From the NCBI GenBank assembly GCA_000413015.1, contig KE332516.1:248001-312000 (forward strand): DNA of 64,000 nucleotides, in the 5' to 3' direction. This DNA comes from Treponema socranskii subsp. paredis ATCC 35535. Lineage in GTDB: Bacteria > Spirochaetota > Spirochaetia > Treponematales > Treponemataceae. Position numbers and translations under genes: made by a program. This document shows positions 8,351-17,718 of this stretch, piece after piece. Below the pieces are notes generated by a model. The model did no database searches and was not told the DNA's origin. It worked only from the letters and a program-made list of their open reading frames with translations. How positions within the stretch are numbered: the stretch's first letter is position 1; each line of letters starts with the position of its first letter.

Positions 8351-9250
8351 TTAATTATTAATTTGATTGAGGAACCACTCGTAGAGCGCATCGGTACGGC
8401 GTTTAAATGCGTCGGCCAAATCCACTTTTATAAAGAGGACGCTTACCGTCTGCTTTTGTCCCGTAACGATTGCCGCGGAAGAAAAGAAAATACCTTCTTC
8501 GAGCGGGTACGCCGAAATGCACATTTCCATTTCGCGCTCTTTTAAGCACGTCACTCCGTGATACTTCATCGGTGTGCAGTTCGTAATTTCGAGGAAGATT
8601 TCGAATGCGGAATCGGTATACGTGTGGAGATACGTATTTTCGCCGAACGACGTATCTTCCTGAAACACGTAGCGCCGGTCGGAAGGGGGAACTTCGCTTG
8701 CAACGGGATCGGCGAGCGCGGTTTCCGTATGCTCGGTATCTGCAATATAGTACGAGCGCGTAAAAAGCGTTTTCGGCTTATAGCCCGCACGCCGCGAAAT
8801 ATACGTAATGCCCTTTTGCGCGGAAACGCGTCCGAGCGCATTGTAGAGGGAAAGAAGTTTTTCATCCGCACTCATGCCCTTCCACGAAGCGGGATACGGG
8901 ATGAGCGCACAAGATACGACGGCAAAGCCGCTCTTACCCTGCGGAGATGCCGCAAGTTTTTTCGCAGCGGCACTCGAAGACGGCACGTACTTTGTCAAAT
9001 CTTCCCCGCTGCCGTTGCCGAAGGAAATAACCTTCCCCGCAACAAGATCGGCCGCCGCTTTTTCGCCGAGATTCGGAAGCGCCGCCGAAAGACGCTCGGC
9101 CTTTTTCACGGCAAGTTTATACCCTGCATCCCCGTATGAAGGAAAAATCACGGTAGTCGAATCGGCACGTTCTTCGTCGGCGCAGAAAGCGGAAATCATG
9201 CAGAGCGATGCCGCAGCGGCGAAAATAATTTTTTTGACAATGTGTTTCAT
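8351..9250 (-). CDS. exported protein of unknown function
   Basis: 299 residues. A signal peptide (IIFAAAASLCMISAFCA) with cleavage near ADEERAD places it in the periplasm or at the outer membrane; no lipobox cysteine fits cleanly. The rest is soluble and alpha/beta-like, with no motif I recognise. It starts nine bases after the argG stop, so it is probably co-transcribed with argG, although no metabolic link is visible. The start lacks a good ribosome-binding site, consistent with translational coupling. It is probably a lineage-specific family. Confidence 0.7.
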   Translation of the reverse strand: MKHIVKKIIFAAAASLCMISAFCADEERADSTTVIFPSYGDAGYKLAVKKAERLSAALPNLGEKAAADLVAGKVISFGNGSGEDLTKYVPSSSAAAKKLAASPQGKSGFAVVSCALIPYPASWKGMSADEKLLSLYNALGRVSAQKGITYISRRAGYKPKTLFTRSYYIADTEHTETALADPVASEVPPSDRRYVFQEDTSFGENTYLHTYTDSAFEIFLEITNCTPMKYHGVTCLKEREMEMCISAYPLEEGIFFSSAAIVTGQKQTVSVLFIKVDLADAFKRRTDALYEWFLNQINN

Positions 9251-9259
9251 TTGTACTAT

Positions 9260-10528
9260 TTATTCCGTCGGCCGCTTTTTCAAAGAACGGCTTTTTACGA
9301 CAGCCTGTCCTTTACCCGCTTTTTGTTCCATCATTGCGCGCACGGTAAGCGGCAAACCGAAAAGCGTGATAAAGCCGCCCGCGTCGCGGTGATCGTAGAG
9401 ATCGCCGGTCGTAAAGCTTGCGATGCTTTCGTTATATAAGCTGTACGGAGAAAAGGAACCGGCACCCTGTATCGTCCCCTTGTACAATTTGAGGCGCACC
9501 CAGCCGCTCACGCTCTCTTCGACTTTATCGTTGAACGCCATGATACCGCTCATCAGAGAGGTAAACCACAAACCGTTGTAAATGAGTTCCGCCTGTTTGA
9601 GCGCGATCTGCTGCTTGTAGTGATAAGTATCGCGGTCGAGGCACAAGTGCTCGAGTTGTTCGTGCGCGTAATACAAAATCGTTCCGCCCGGCGTTTCGTA
9701 CACACCGCGGCTTTTCAAACCGACACAGCGGTTTTCGACGAGGTCGATGAGACCGATGCCGTTTTTTCCGCCGATTTTGTTCAGCGTTTCCATGAGCGAA
9801 AGAGAATCCATTTTTTTACCGTTGACCGCGACGGGAATACCCTTTTCGAATTCGATCTTTACGTATTCGGCTTTATCGGGAGCCGCTTCGGGCAGCTTCG
9901 TGATTTTGAGCATATTTTTCCAGTCGGCTTCATTTTCGGTTTTTTCAAGTTCGAGGCCTTCGTGACTGATATGCCAAATATTTTCGTCGCAGCTGTACGA
10001 AGAAGATTTTTTTACCGGAACGGGAATGCCCCTCTTTTCAAGATATTCGATTTCGTCTTCGCGGCTTTGGAGATCCCACTTAGGATCGCGCCACGCGGCG
10101 ATAACGCGGAGATCCGGTGCGAACGCTTTGATCGCAAGTTCGAAGCGGACTTGATCGTTACCCTTTCCCGTCGCGCCGTGACAGATCGCAACGGCCTTTT
10201 CCTGCCGAGCGTATTCGACGAGGATTTTTCCGATAAGCGGACGCGCCGTCGACGTACCGAGCAGATACCGGTCTTCGTAGAGCGCACCGCCTTTCAGCGC
10301 AGGCCAAATATATTCTTCGATATATTCTTTTCGCGCATCGACGACATAGCATGCCGAAGCGCCCGTTTTAATCGCGCGCGCTTTTATCGTTTTCCAATCG
10401 TCGCCCTGCCCCAAATCGATGCAGACGGCAATGACGTCGTAATCGTAATCTTCCTTCAACCACGGAATGATAACCGTCGTATCAAGTCCGCCCGAATACG
10501 CGAGAATCACTTTGCTTTTTTTAGCCAT
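9260..10528 (-). CDS. argG: argininosuccinate synthase
   Basis: 422 residues. It joins citrulline and aspartate with ATP in the next-to-last step of arginine synthesis. The N-terminal PP-loop AYSGGLDTT is intact, followed by the family motifs [11 protein letters not shown] and [16 protein letters not shown] at 10528 has an AAGAGG site seven bases upstream; the longer open frame upstream is not conserved. No argH or other arginine gene is in the window, so the gene is isolated from its pathway here. An exported unknown protein follows immediately. Confidence 0.95.
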   Translation of the reverse strand: MAKKSKVILAYSGGLDTTVIIPWLKEDYDYDVIAVCIDLGQGDDWKTIKARAIKTGASACYVVDARKEYIEEYIWPALKGGALYEDRYLLGTSTARPLIGKILVEYARQEKAVAICHGATGKGNDQVRFELAIKAFAPDLRVIAAWRDPKWDLQSREDEIEYLEKRGIPVPVKKSSSYSCDENIWHISHEGLELEKTENEADWKNMLKITKLPEAAPDKAEYVKIEFEKGIPVAVNGKKMDSLSLMETLNKIGGKNGIGLIDLVENRCVGLKSRGVYETPGGTILYYAHEQLEHLCLDRDTYHYKQQIALKQAELIYNGLWFTSLMSGIMAFNDKVEESVSGWVRLKLYKGTIQGAGSFSPYSLYNESIASFTTGDLYDHRDAGGFITLFGLPLTVRAMMEQKAGKGQAVVKSRSLKKRPTE

Positions 10529-10616
10529 ACGAAGCCTCTTTTCGATAAACAAATTTCTGAAAAGGATTGTACCAGCAATCGCGCAGTATGGCAATCATGA
10601 ACGACAGTGAAAATAT

Positions 10617-10645
10617 TTTACCGTACGAGCGGATTGTGCTATACT
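10617..10645 (+). promoter_or_regulatory. promoter of arfB
   Basis: TTTACC (10617-10622), 17 bases, extended -10 TGC-TATACT (10637-10645). The ATG at 10652 is six bases beyond. This is the same TGTGCTATrCTC core as the PHP promoter. Confidence 0.6.
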
Positions 10646-10651
10646 CGCCGT

Positions 10652-11062
10652 ATGGACAGACAAAAACTGCACGAGAGTATCGCGCTCCACACCGAAATGA
10701 CATTCGCCCGATCGGGCGGAGCGGGCGGGCAAAACGTAAACAAAGTCAACACGAAAGTACATGCGTCCGTAGCGCTCGAAAAAATCGAAGGCTTGTCGGA
10801 AACGGAGCGGGAACTTGTCATACAGCGTCTGGCAAAAAGCATACACGCGGGCATCATCTCCGTCGACGTACAGGACGAACGCTTTCAGGAGCGGAACAGA
10901 AAAATCGCACTTGCGCGCATCGAAGCGAAAATTGCGGCAGCGGCGCGGATCGAAAAAAAGCGGCGAGCGACAAAGCCGACAAAAGCTTCGCGCGAACGGC
11001 GCTTGAAGATAAAAAAGCTGCGCGCGGACATTAAAAAGAATAGGGGAAAAGTGCGGGTGTGA
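10652..11062 (+). CDS. arfB: ribosome-rescue peptidyl-tRNA hydrolase ArfB (YaeJ)
   Basis: 136 residues. The catalytic GGQ lies in RSGGAGGQNVNKVNTKV, as in class I release factors, and the protein ends in a long basic tail (KKLRADIKKNRGKVRV) that inserts into the empty mRNA channel. ArfB frees stalled ribosomes without a stop codon, a backup for trans-translation; the tmRNA gene is at 35593. The chosen ATG is the first after the -10 box and gives the standard length. No Shine-Dalgarno site is present. Confidence 0.9.
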   Translation: MDRQKLHESIALHTEMTFARSGGAGGQNVNKVNTKVHASVALEKIEGLSETERELVIQRLAKSIHAGIISVDVQDERFQERNRKIALARIEAKIAAAARIEKKRRATKPTKASRERRLKIKKLRADIKKNRGKVRV

Positions 11063-11167
11063 AAAAACGTATGTATCGGCTTCATTTCAATCTCGACACA
11101 TTTGTTATTCCGGCAATCCTGTTATTTCCGCTTTAATTTTTCCATAATTATTCAATAAAAAACGAAA

Positions 11168-11473
11168 TCATATATCATCATGCATTTTCGATTTTATCAA
11201 ATAAACGATATACAGTATGAAAAAAGCAGCCGTATAAATCGGCAAACATCTCTTTTTCAGATATATTGAAGAGTCGGTATAAAATTGATAAATTTTCATG
11301 GGTATCGACCCTTGATACGGTCCGTTCATCGCTATGAAAACCATTTGCATTATTGTCAATAACAAACAAATTAAAAACGCATTCCTTGCATAGATGCAAA
11401 TTTTTTTTGCCTTTTGTTTTTTTCTGCGGATACTTTGCCGCTTTGCGGAGGAGCTTTTATCGTGATCGTCCAT
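11168..11473 (-). CDS. small membrane protein of unknown function
   Basis: 101 residues from the ATG at 11473, which has a GGGGAG site nine bases upstream. A very basic N-terminus (KRQSIRRKKQKAKK) precedes two hydrophobic segments, NAFLICLLLTIMQMVFIAM and YTAAFFILYIVYLI. The longer open frame overlaps the end of tsaD and is not needed. It lies 67 bases downstream of tsaD on the same strand. No family recognised. Confidence 0.55.
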   Translation of the reverse strand: MDDHDKSSSAKRQSIRRKKQKAKKICIYARNAFLICLLLTIMQMVFIAMNGPYQGSIPMKIYQFYTDSSIYLKKRCLPIYTAAFFILYIVYLIKSKMHDDI

Positions 11474-11540
11474 TCGTTTTTTCTCCCCGTGCTTCGCGGA
11501 ATATACGCCCGCACCGTGAAGCGCCATCGCCGCGTTATCT

Positions 11541-12569
11541 CTATCGCCTCCGCACCTGTTCCAATCCGCGCCTGAACTGGGGGATGCGCGCACAGGCGGT
11601 AGTGTTGAGCGGACTCGTATCGCCGCGCTGCAAAAAATGATAGGCGACGCCCGCGATCATAGCGCCGTTATCACCGCAGAGTTTAAGCGGCGGAAATATG
11701 CACGTGATATCGCGCCGTTCGGCGAGCAGCGCGCGCAAGTGCGAATTGGCGGCCACACCTCCGCCTGCGACGACAGTTGTAAGACCCGTGTCTTCCACCG
11801 CGCGGAAAAGGCGCGACGTGAGCGTACGGCAAGCGACATCCTGAAACGACGCGCACATATTTTCCGTCGTCGGCTCGAAACCTTCGTTCAAAAAAAGATC
11901 GCGCTGATGGATGACGGCGGTTTTCAATCCGCTGAACGAAACGTCGTAGCGGTGTTCGCTTTCGTCGAGCTTGGGAACCGGAAAGGAAAATGCGCGCGCA
12001 TCTCCCTCTTTCGAAAGTTTATCGATAATGACGCCGCCGGGATAGCCGAGGTCGTAAAACTTGGCGACTTTATCGAATGCTTCGCCGACCGAATCGTCGA
12101 CTGTCGTACCGAGCACTTCGATATCGTCGAATCCGTGTACTTTGCAGATGATGCTGTGACCGCCTGAAACGAGGAGACCGAGATACGGGTAGGCGATATC
12201 ATTTGCAAGGTACGCCGCGTAAAGGTGGCCCAGCATGTGGTTGACCGCGATAAAGGGTTTTCCAGCCGCCCATGCGAGCGTTTTGCCGTAAGTCAAACCG
12301 ACGAGGAGAGAGCCCATCAACCCCGGACGATTCGTCGCAGAAACCGCATCGATATCGCCGAGCGAAAGGCCGGCTTCTTTGAACGCCTGCTTTACGACGG
12401 GCAAAATCCATTCGGCGTGCTTTCTGCTCGCGATTTCGGGGACGACTCCTTTGTATATTTCGTGAAACGGAATCTGTGTCGCAACGACGTTGCTTAAAAT
12501 AACGCGGCCGTCTTCGACGATCGCCGCCGCCGTTTCATCGCATGAAGATTCGATACCGAGAACTTTCAT
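11541..12569 (-). CDS. tsaD: tRNA N6-threonylcarbamoyladenosine transferase TsaD
   Basis: 342 residues. TsaD forms the t6A modification at position 37 of ANN-decoding tRNAs, together with TsaB and TsaE. The ASKHA fold starts LGIESSCDETAAA, the metal-binding histidines are in NHMLGHLYAA, and VSGGHS is conserved. The start has a GGAGAGG site. The sanitising enzyme of cyclic t6A, TcdA, is encoded at 28643, but TsaB and TsaE are not in the window. Confidence 0.96.
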   Translation of the reverse strand: MKVLGIESSCDETAAAIVEDGRVILSNVVATQIPFHEIYKGVVPEIASRKHAEWILPVVKQAFKEAGLSLGDIDAVSATNRPGLMGSLLVGLTYGKTLAWAAGKPFIAVNHMLGHLYAAYLANDIAYPYLGLLVSGGHSIICKVHGFDDIEVLGTTVDDSVGEAFDKVAKFYDLGYPGGVIIDKLSKEGDARAFSFPVPKLDESEHRYDVSFSGLKTAVIHQRDLFLNEGFEPTTENMCASFQDVACRTLTSRLFRAVEDTGLTTVVAGGGVAANSHLRALLAERRDITCIFPPLKLCGDNGAMIAGVAYHFLQRGDTSPLNTTACARIPQFRRGLEQVRRR

Positions 12570-12643
12570 AGCCTCTCCAAAAAATTATCGATCGGCAATT
12601 TTTAAAAATTGCAATTATTAAAATCGTTAAATTATTAATTAAT

Positions 12644-12745
12644 CAACACCCCCGACGCAAGCGTCGGGGTATGTTGTTCTCATAAGGTGGTTGCAGTCGG
12701 GTTTAATACCCTTTGTTACGACGCAAGCGTCGGGGTATTAAACCC
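12644..12745. repeat. pair of REP-like palindromes with a shared core
   Basis: Two hairpins share the core GACGCAAGCGTCGGGGTAT. The first has the stem CCCCGACGC/GCGTCGGGG (12650-12669), framed by CAACA and TGTTG. The second has the core at 12720-12731, enclosed by a perfect 13-base inverted repeat GGGTTTAATACCC (12699-12711) and GGGTATTAAACCC (12733-12745). The layout, in the gap between tsaD and the deacetylase gene, resembles REP elements mobilised by IS200-like RAYT transposases. No transposase is in the window. Confidence 0.6.
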
Positions 12746-12822
12746 TCCGCACGAATAATTTATCAATACGCCGCATTGCAAACGCCGCACGACCACAGCC
12801 CGATAAAAACACGACCGCACAA

Positions 12823-14127
12823 CTACGGGCGGATAAGCGCGCCGGAATTGCTCACCGTCGTAAACGCATACCCCTTGTTTTTCAGCACAGGATAGAATTC
12901 GATCAATATGCCCGGCAGAATATCCGCCGACCATATATGCCCTATCATAATCGCAGCTCCCTTCGCATTCGCGATGCCGATACCGCGCATGATTTCGCGG
13001 ATGATTTTTTCGCGGTCTTTGATATTGTCGAGAAATACGTTCCGCGAATAGTAGGGTATGCCGAGCGCCATAGCCGCCTGCGGTACGCGCGTTTGGCTCG
13101 TCGTTCGCGAATCGAGGAAAAAGACGCCGCTCTCCTTTGCCGCAAGCATCGCAGCTCCGATTTTCATTTCGTCTTCGCTGATGAGAGAGCCTTCGTGATT
13201 GTTGATTCCGGCGACAGGGCCGATTTCGGCGATATTTTCTTTTATAAGCGCTTCGATCGAAGAGGTCTGCATATCCGCCGTAACCGCACCGGGACCGGGA
13301 TTGACGTTCAAGTTTACCGCCTGCATGGGCTGGTGGAGCATCACTTCATTGCCCGACGCGCGCACTTTGTCGGCGCAGGCTTTCGAATGTACGAGCTTGG
13401 GCAAAACGGACACGGTGATCGGAAACGGGAGCGAAAGGAATTTTTCAAGCTGCGAAAGACTTTGACCCGCGTCGTCGAATACGAAAACGAGCTTTGCACC
13501 GTTTACCGCCTGCGGAATGTCGGGAAGCGGAGATGGGGGTACTGCAGGAGACAGAGGCGCGGAAGACGACGGCTTTACCGACGAAAGCGGCTTTACGGAT
13601 GCGGGATTCGATTGCTGTCCCTTGGGCGCGGAATACGGGGGCTTTGCGCTGCCGGAGGATTTGTTGTCCGCGCTTCGGCGAATCTGCGCTTCAGCCACGC
13701 GCTCCTTTTGCGTTGCATTTTCTTCCTGTGTGTTTTTTTTCGGCACATCGCTCCGCGGCGCTTCCCGTCCGGAGCTTTGCCGCTCATCGGATTTTCCCGC
13801 ATTTTGCTGCGGCTTTTGCAAACTTTGCCGATCGGCGTTTTGTCGAGCGTCCGGTGTGCGCTTCTCTTCACCCGCACTATCCGCGTTTTGTGAGGCGATC
13901 CGATGCTCGACGGCGGTATTTTTCGGATTGCGTCCCGAATTGACGACAAGAAGCGCAAAACAGGCGGCGACAATCAAAACACACAAGATCGCCGTCTGCA
14001 TGGAAGAAAATACGATTTTATGTTTTTTGCCCGGAATCCGGCGGGGGGAGGACTTTGTTCGAGTCGAAGGTTTTACGGAAGAATGCGAAACGGTTTTCCG
14101 CCCGCGCGTGCGTCCATTTTGTGCCAT
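12823..14127 (-). CDS. divergent polysaccharide deacetylase family protein (YibQ type)
   Basis: 434 residues. A basic cytoplasmic end (to about residue 50) and one membrane anchor (AILCVLIVAACFALLVV) lead into a low-complexity Ser/Pro/Gln/Lys-rich linker to about residue 205. The C-terminal 220 residues are the catalytic fold: LVFVFDDAGQSLSQL, MLHQPMQA, INNHEGSLIS, FFLDSRTTS and AIMIGH. The family resembles NodB deacetylases and is thought to act on cell-wall or surface glycan, but its reaction is not well established. There is no Shine-Dalgarno site, and TAGAAT ends seven bases before the ATG. Confidence 0.83.
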   Translation of the reverse strand: MAQNGRTRGRKTVSHSSVKPSTRTKSSPRRIPGKKHKIVFSSMQTAILCVLIVAACFALLVVNSGRNPKNTAVEHRIASQNADSAGEEKRTPDARQNADRQSLQKPQQNAGKSDERQSSGREAPRSDVPKKNTQEENATQKERVAEAQIRRSADNKSSGSAKPPYSAPKGQQSNPASVKPLSSVKPSSSAPLSPAVPPSPLPDIPQAVNGAKLVFVFDDAGQSLSQLEKFLSLPFPITVSVLPKLVHSKACADKVRASGNEVMLHQPMQAVNLNVNPGPGAVTADMQTSSIEALIKENIAEIGPVAGINNHEGSLISEDEMKIGAAMLAAKESGVFFLDSRTTSQTRVPQAAMALGIPYYSRNVFLDNIKDREKIIREIMRGIGIANAKGAAIMIGHIWSADILPGILIEFYPVLKNKGYAFTTVSNSGALIRP

Positions 14128-14134
14128 AGCGCGT

Positions 14135-14163
14135 ATTCTATCACGTATCGCAGGTTTTGGAAA
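14135..14163 (-). promoter_or_regulatory. promoter of the deacetylase gene
   Basis: TTTCCA, 17 bases, then TAGAAT preceded by TGA (an extended -10). Seven bases separate TAGAAT from the ATG at 14127, so the transcript should be leaderless. Confidence 0.5.
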
Positions 14164-14209
14164 CGCTCGAAAAAAATTTCCGTAAGAAAAAATATCGCCT
14201 AAAAAAAGT

Positions 14210-15217
14210 CTACGGCAGAGTTACATAACACCTTGCCGAACCCGCCAAATCGATCCTGGCGCCGTTTTTTAATACGAGGACGAATTTCATTTTCGCCCAA
14301 TACTCCTGACATTCTTTCAATATCGTATAAATCAAATCGGTTTCCGGAAGTTCGAAGTGTTTTGTCGGAACGCCGGTAAAAGTATAGACCGTTTTATTTT
14401 TTTTGATTTTAATAGGAAGCCTACCCATGAGCTCACCTCCGTTATGCGCATCGTATACGAATATGTTCGCCTTTTGCGTTTTCGAGGGCTTTTCCGCAAG
14501 CCTTATCGTATAAGCGATATCGTCCCACATGTGATAATTGGCATGGTCAAAAGCGACGGTACCCCTTTCCGCTGCAGGCGGCTCATCGTTTTTTTTATCG
14601 GTCTTTTTATCGGAAAAATCTTTTTCATCCGAATAAACGATTTTTGCATCGTTCCACGCGTTCCATGCAAGCGACCACTTTTCGGTATTCGCATTTTTAT
14701 CGATCAGTATGTATTCGAGCGAAGAGCAATCGCCGAAAGCACAGGCCCCGACGTAGCGCACGCTCGCAGGAATTTCGATGCGCTTTAATGTCGGTACGTC
14801 AAAAAATGCGTTACGTTGGATTACCTCAAGCCCGTCGGGAAGCCTTATCTCTTCGAGCTGCGTGCAGTCAAAATAACGGAGAAATTTTGTGCTCATCGGC
14901 AGCACGCATCTGCGCACATTTTTGATATGAAAAAGCTCGAGTATACAATCGTCGTCTGCGTACGTGCATTCCGACAGATCCAAATCGAAATACAGGTTTT
15001 TGGAATTTTTTGTTTTCCACGTCAGCGTCACCAAACTGTTTTGCGTTTCGGAAGAGAGCACGTCTTTTATTTTTATCGAAACGGTTTCGCCCTCGGCACC
15101 GGATGCGATTTTATAATTTTCGACATAAGATTTGAATTCGGAAACCGTAAAGGTTTTTTGAGCGAACGCTGAAAACACCGAGCAAAACACTGCAAGCGCG
15201 ATAATCGATTTACGCAT
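14210..15217 (-). CDS. secreted leucine-rich repeat protein (BspA type)
   Basis: 335 residues. A signal peptide (IIALAVFCSVFSAFAQ) is cleaved near AQK. Residues about 95-185 carry three to four BspA-type LRR_5 units, such as LEEIRLPDGLEVIQRNAF and LKRIEIPASVRYVGACAF. The C-terminal half, after a Lys/Asp linker, has no recognised domain. Treponemal BspA-like LRR proteins often mediate adhesion; here that is inference. It is downstream of the sigma-factor gene but separated by a terminator. Confidence 0.8.
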   Translation of the reverse strand: MRKSIIALAVFCSVFSAFAQKTFTVSEFKSYVENYKIASGAEGETVSIKIKDVLSSETQNSLVTLTWKTKNSKNLYFDLDLSECTYADDDCILELFHIKNVRRCVLPMSTKFLRYFDCTQLEEIRLPDGLEVIQRNAFFDVPTLKRIEIPASVRYVGACAFGDCSSLEYILIDKNANTEKWSLAWNAWNDAKIVYSDEKDFSDKKTDKKNDEPPAAERGTVAFDHANYHMWDDIAYTIRLAEKPSKTQKANIFVYDAHNGGELMGRLPIKIKKNKTVYTFTGVPTKHFELPETDLIYTILKECQEYWAKMKFVLVLKNGARIDLAGSARCYVTLP

Positions 15218-15287
15218 AATTTCTCCCGGAACCGGCCGATAGGCGGTGATTTGTTACATCATAAATGAAATACAAAGTTCCGTCTAT

Positions 15288-15332
15288 AAAATAAAAGACC
15301 GCTGCAAAGCATTTTATATTGCCCTGCAGCGG
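15288..15332 (-). terminator. intrinsic terminator after the sigma-factor gene
   Basis: An eight-base stem, CCGCTGCA (15299-15306) and TGCAGCGG (15325-15332), is followed on the minus strand by TCTTTTATTTT. It lies 46 bases beyond the sigma-factor stop. Confidence 0.7.
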
Positions 15333-15377
15333 CGCACTGAAACTCTCTCTTTCTCCGATGTTCTCTATGCGGTATGG

Positions 15378-16220
15378 TTATGCCGTCAGCGTTTCCTCCG
15401 CCGCGCTTTCGAAAGCCGATGCGCTTTCTTTTATAAAACGCATCACGCGGATTTCGATTTTGCGCACGGTTTCCGAGGAAATACCGAGCAGCCTGCTCGT
15501 TTCAAATAATGTCCGCCGTTCCATCCTGTCGAAATCGTAACGGCAGAGCATAACTCTGCGTTCTTCTTCCGGCAGCGAATCGATAAAAGTGCGGACTTCC
15601 TGTTTTAAGATTTTTCCGATCGCGGTTTCTTCGGGACCGGAAGCCGTATCGGGAATGCTGTCGCCGTATACGGTATCTTCATACTCGCTGCACGGCGAAT
15701 CGAAACGTATGACGTTCCACGGCATGACGGAAATATCGCGCACCGTTTTTTCTTCGATATGCAAAACTCGGGCGATATCCGCATCGGACGGCATAAAGCC
15801 GTTTTTTGAAAAAAGCTCGGCACGAACTTCGTTTATTTTCCGAAGCAGAGCGATTTTATTGTCGGGGATATAGATATCCGTCGATTTCGTCTGCACGTAG
15901 CGCTGCATATATTGCACTATCCAGGGATAAGCGTAAGTCGAAAAACGCGTACGGTACGAGATTTTGAATTTTGAAACGGCGGTCATCAAACCGATATTTC
16001 CTTCCTGGATCAAATCCATAAAAGGCGTATTCGAATCGGCAAAACGGCCGGCAATGCTGATGACAAGACGCAAATTCGAATTGATAAAGCGCGTCTTCGC
16101 CGCTTCATCGCCCGCCGCAATTTTTTTCAACAGCGATTTTTCTTCCGATTCGGAAAGCAGGGGATACGATTTGATTTCATTGAGATACAATGCATACACG
16201 TTATCGTTTTGTGTTTTCAT
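15378..16220 (-). CDS. sigma-70 family RNA polymerase sigma factor (group 2/3)
   Basis: 280 residues. It has region 1.2 (YLNEIKSYPLLSESEEKSLLKKI), region 2 (NLRLVISIAGRF, DLIQEGNIGLMTAVSKF, FSTYAYPWIVQYMQR), region 3 and region 4 (LPEEERRVMLCRY followed by a helix-turn-helix). Region 1.1 is absent and the length is well below that of RpoD, so it is an alternative or stress-type sigma factor close to RpoS/RpoD. ATG at 16220 has GGAG eight bases upstream; the open frame extends 33 codons further without conservation. Confidence 0.88.
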   Translation of the reverse strand: MKTQNDNVYALYLNEIKSYPLLSESEEKSLLKKIAAGDEAAKTRFINSNLRLVISIAGRFADSNTPFMDLIQEGNIGLMTAVSKFKISYRTRFSTYAYPWIVQYMQRYVQTKSTDIYIPDNKIALLRKINEVRAELFSKNGFMPSDADIARVLHIEEKTVRDISVMPWNVIRFDSPCSEYEDTVYGDSIPDTASGPEETAIGKILKQEVRTFIDSLPEEERRVMLCRYDFDRMERRTLFETSRLLGISSETVRKIEIRVMRFIKESASAFESAAEETLTA

Positions 16221-16743
16221 ACATCCGCTCCGGCTCAAAAATCCGTGTCCGTATGCCGTCCGTCCTTTTAACGGGGCATCAGCCCTTGCCGCCTCTCCGA
16301 TATATTTTTCCGCAAACAAACTCTCGATTATATGTATGGCAAAAAATGTGCCAAGAAAGGAAAAACAGAAAATTTTTATATTAATTTATAATTTATTATA
16401 ATACAACAAATTAAATATCGATATCCGAAAAAACATGATTTTAACAAAAAAAATAAGCCGCATATAAAATAAGACGGCGTATACTTTTTTATACGCAAAT
16501 ACATATAACTGTGCAGACTGTATACAAAAGTATACGGCAGCCCCTTTATTTGCTTAAGAGCGTGTTTTTTAATGAAATTTTTATGCAAACCGATATAAAG
16601 CGCAAAGTTCCCGCCGCCGCTTACAAGGGTCGCCAAACGCAAAATTCCCCGCTCCCCTTATATGCTGTAAAAAAACTGCCGGCACTCTTTTCCTCGTGAT
16701 GATACGGCCGGCGTTTTATGTTATATTTGAAATGAGGAATACT
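16221..16743. other. long intergenic region with paired GTATAC motifs
   Basis: About 520 bases between the divergent sigma-factor and hflK genes, AT-rich in the middle. It contains an inverted repeat GCGTATA/TATACGC (16477-16496) and a direct pair GTATAC-AAAA-GTATAC (16520-16535). Nearer hflK, GCCGGC occurs twice around 16679-16718. No gene, tRNA or known riboswitch is seen. It probably holds the promoters of both flanking genes. Confidence 0.5.
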
Positions 16744-17718
16744 ATGGGAAAAATAACAAAAGAATCGGCGCGGCGTTTTTTTTCAAAGCCGTCGTCCTAT
16801 GCGCTGCTGCTCGCCCTCTTTATCGGAGCGTCGGCGGTAAAAAGCAATTTTTACATCGTCGATGAAACGGAGCAGGCCGTCGTCACGAGATTCGGCAAAT
16901 ACGTCGAAACCGTCGGACCGGGTTTGCATTTTAAGCTGCCCTTCAGCATCGACAAAAATTACAATATTCCGGTGCAAGTCGTTCAGACGGAACAGTTCGG
17001 TTTTCAGACGATCGAAATGAAGCGGAACAGCCGCTATCAAAACGGCATCGTCGCCGAATCCACTATGCTCACGGGAGATTTGAATATCGTCGACGTCGAA
17101 TGGATCATTCAATACCGCATCGTCGATCCGAAAGCGTGGCAGTTCAACGTCGAAGACCGCACGCGTACGATCCGAGACATCTCCCGCTCGGTGATCAATA
17201 CGCTCGTCGGCGACCGCGCCATCCTCGACATTATGAGCGCGGAGCGCACGAACATCGAAATGCAGTCGCGCGATATGATGAACGACAATTTTGCAAAGCT
17301 CGGTTTGGGCATACATGTTACGACGGTCAAACTGCAAAACATCGTTCCGCCCGAGGGCGTGCAGGATGCCTTCGAAGACGTCAACAAAGCGATACAGGAT
17401 ATGAACCGATTTATCAACGAAGGAAAAGAAGCGTACAATGCCGAAATTCCGAAAGCTCAGGGAGAAGCCGACAAACAGATTTCGGTCGCGCAGGGATATG
17501 CGGCGGAACGCGTAAACCGTGCGAAAGGAGACGTCGCCCGCTTCAACTCCGTGTATCAAGAATACCGGCGATCGCCGCGCGTTACCCGCGAGCGCATGTA
17601 TTTGGAAACGATGGACGCCCTTTTCAATTCCGACACGAAGAGTACGCTCATCGACGGTAAACTCCAAAACGTACTGCCGATAAAACAGCTTTCGGCTTCC
17701 GAAGGAGGAGCGCAATGA
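16744..17718 (+). CDS. hflK: FtsH protease modulator HflK
   Basis: 324 residues. An N-terminal membrane anchor (SSYALLLALFIGASAV) is followed by the SPFH/band-7 domain starting NFYIVDETEQAVVTRFGKYV, with a long coiled-coil carrying the typical QGEADKQISVAQGYAAERVNRAKGD. With HflC it forms a large cage around the FtsH protease on the periplasmic side. ATG at 16744 has a GAGG site; it overlaps hflC by four bases (ATGA). Confidence 0.93.
   Translation: MGKITKESARRFFSKPSSYALLLALFIGASAVKSNFYIVDETEQAVVTRFGKYVETVGPGLHFKLPFSIDKNYNIPVQVVQTEQFGFQTIEMKRNSRYQNGIVAESTMLTGDLNIVDVEWIIQYRIVDPKAWQFNVEDRTRTIRDISRSVINTLVGDRAILDIMSAERTNIEMQSRDMMNDNFAKLGLGIHVTTVKLQNIVPPEGVQDAFEDVNKAIQDMNRFINEGKEAYNAEIPKAQGEADKQISVAQGYAAERVNRAKGDVARFNSVYQEYRRSPRVTRERMYLETMDALFNSDTKSTLIDGKLQNVLPIKQLSASEGGAQ

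Noticed and set aside
16221-16330. Possible riboswitch in the sigma-factor leader (GGGC-TGAT-GCCC hairpin)
   Set aside because: I could not match it to any known riboswitch core, and the stem is only four bases.
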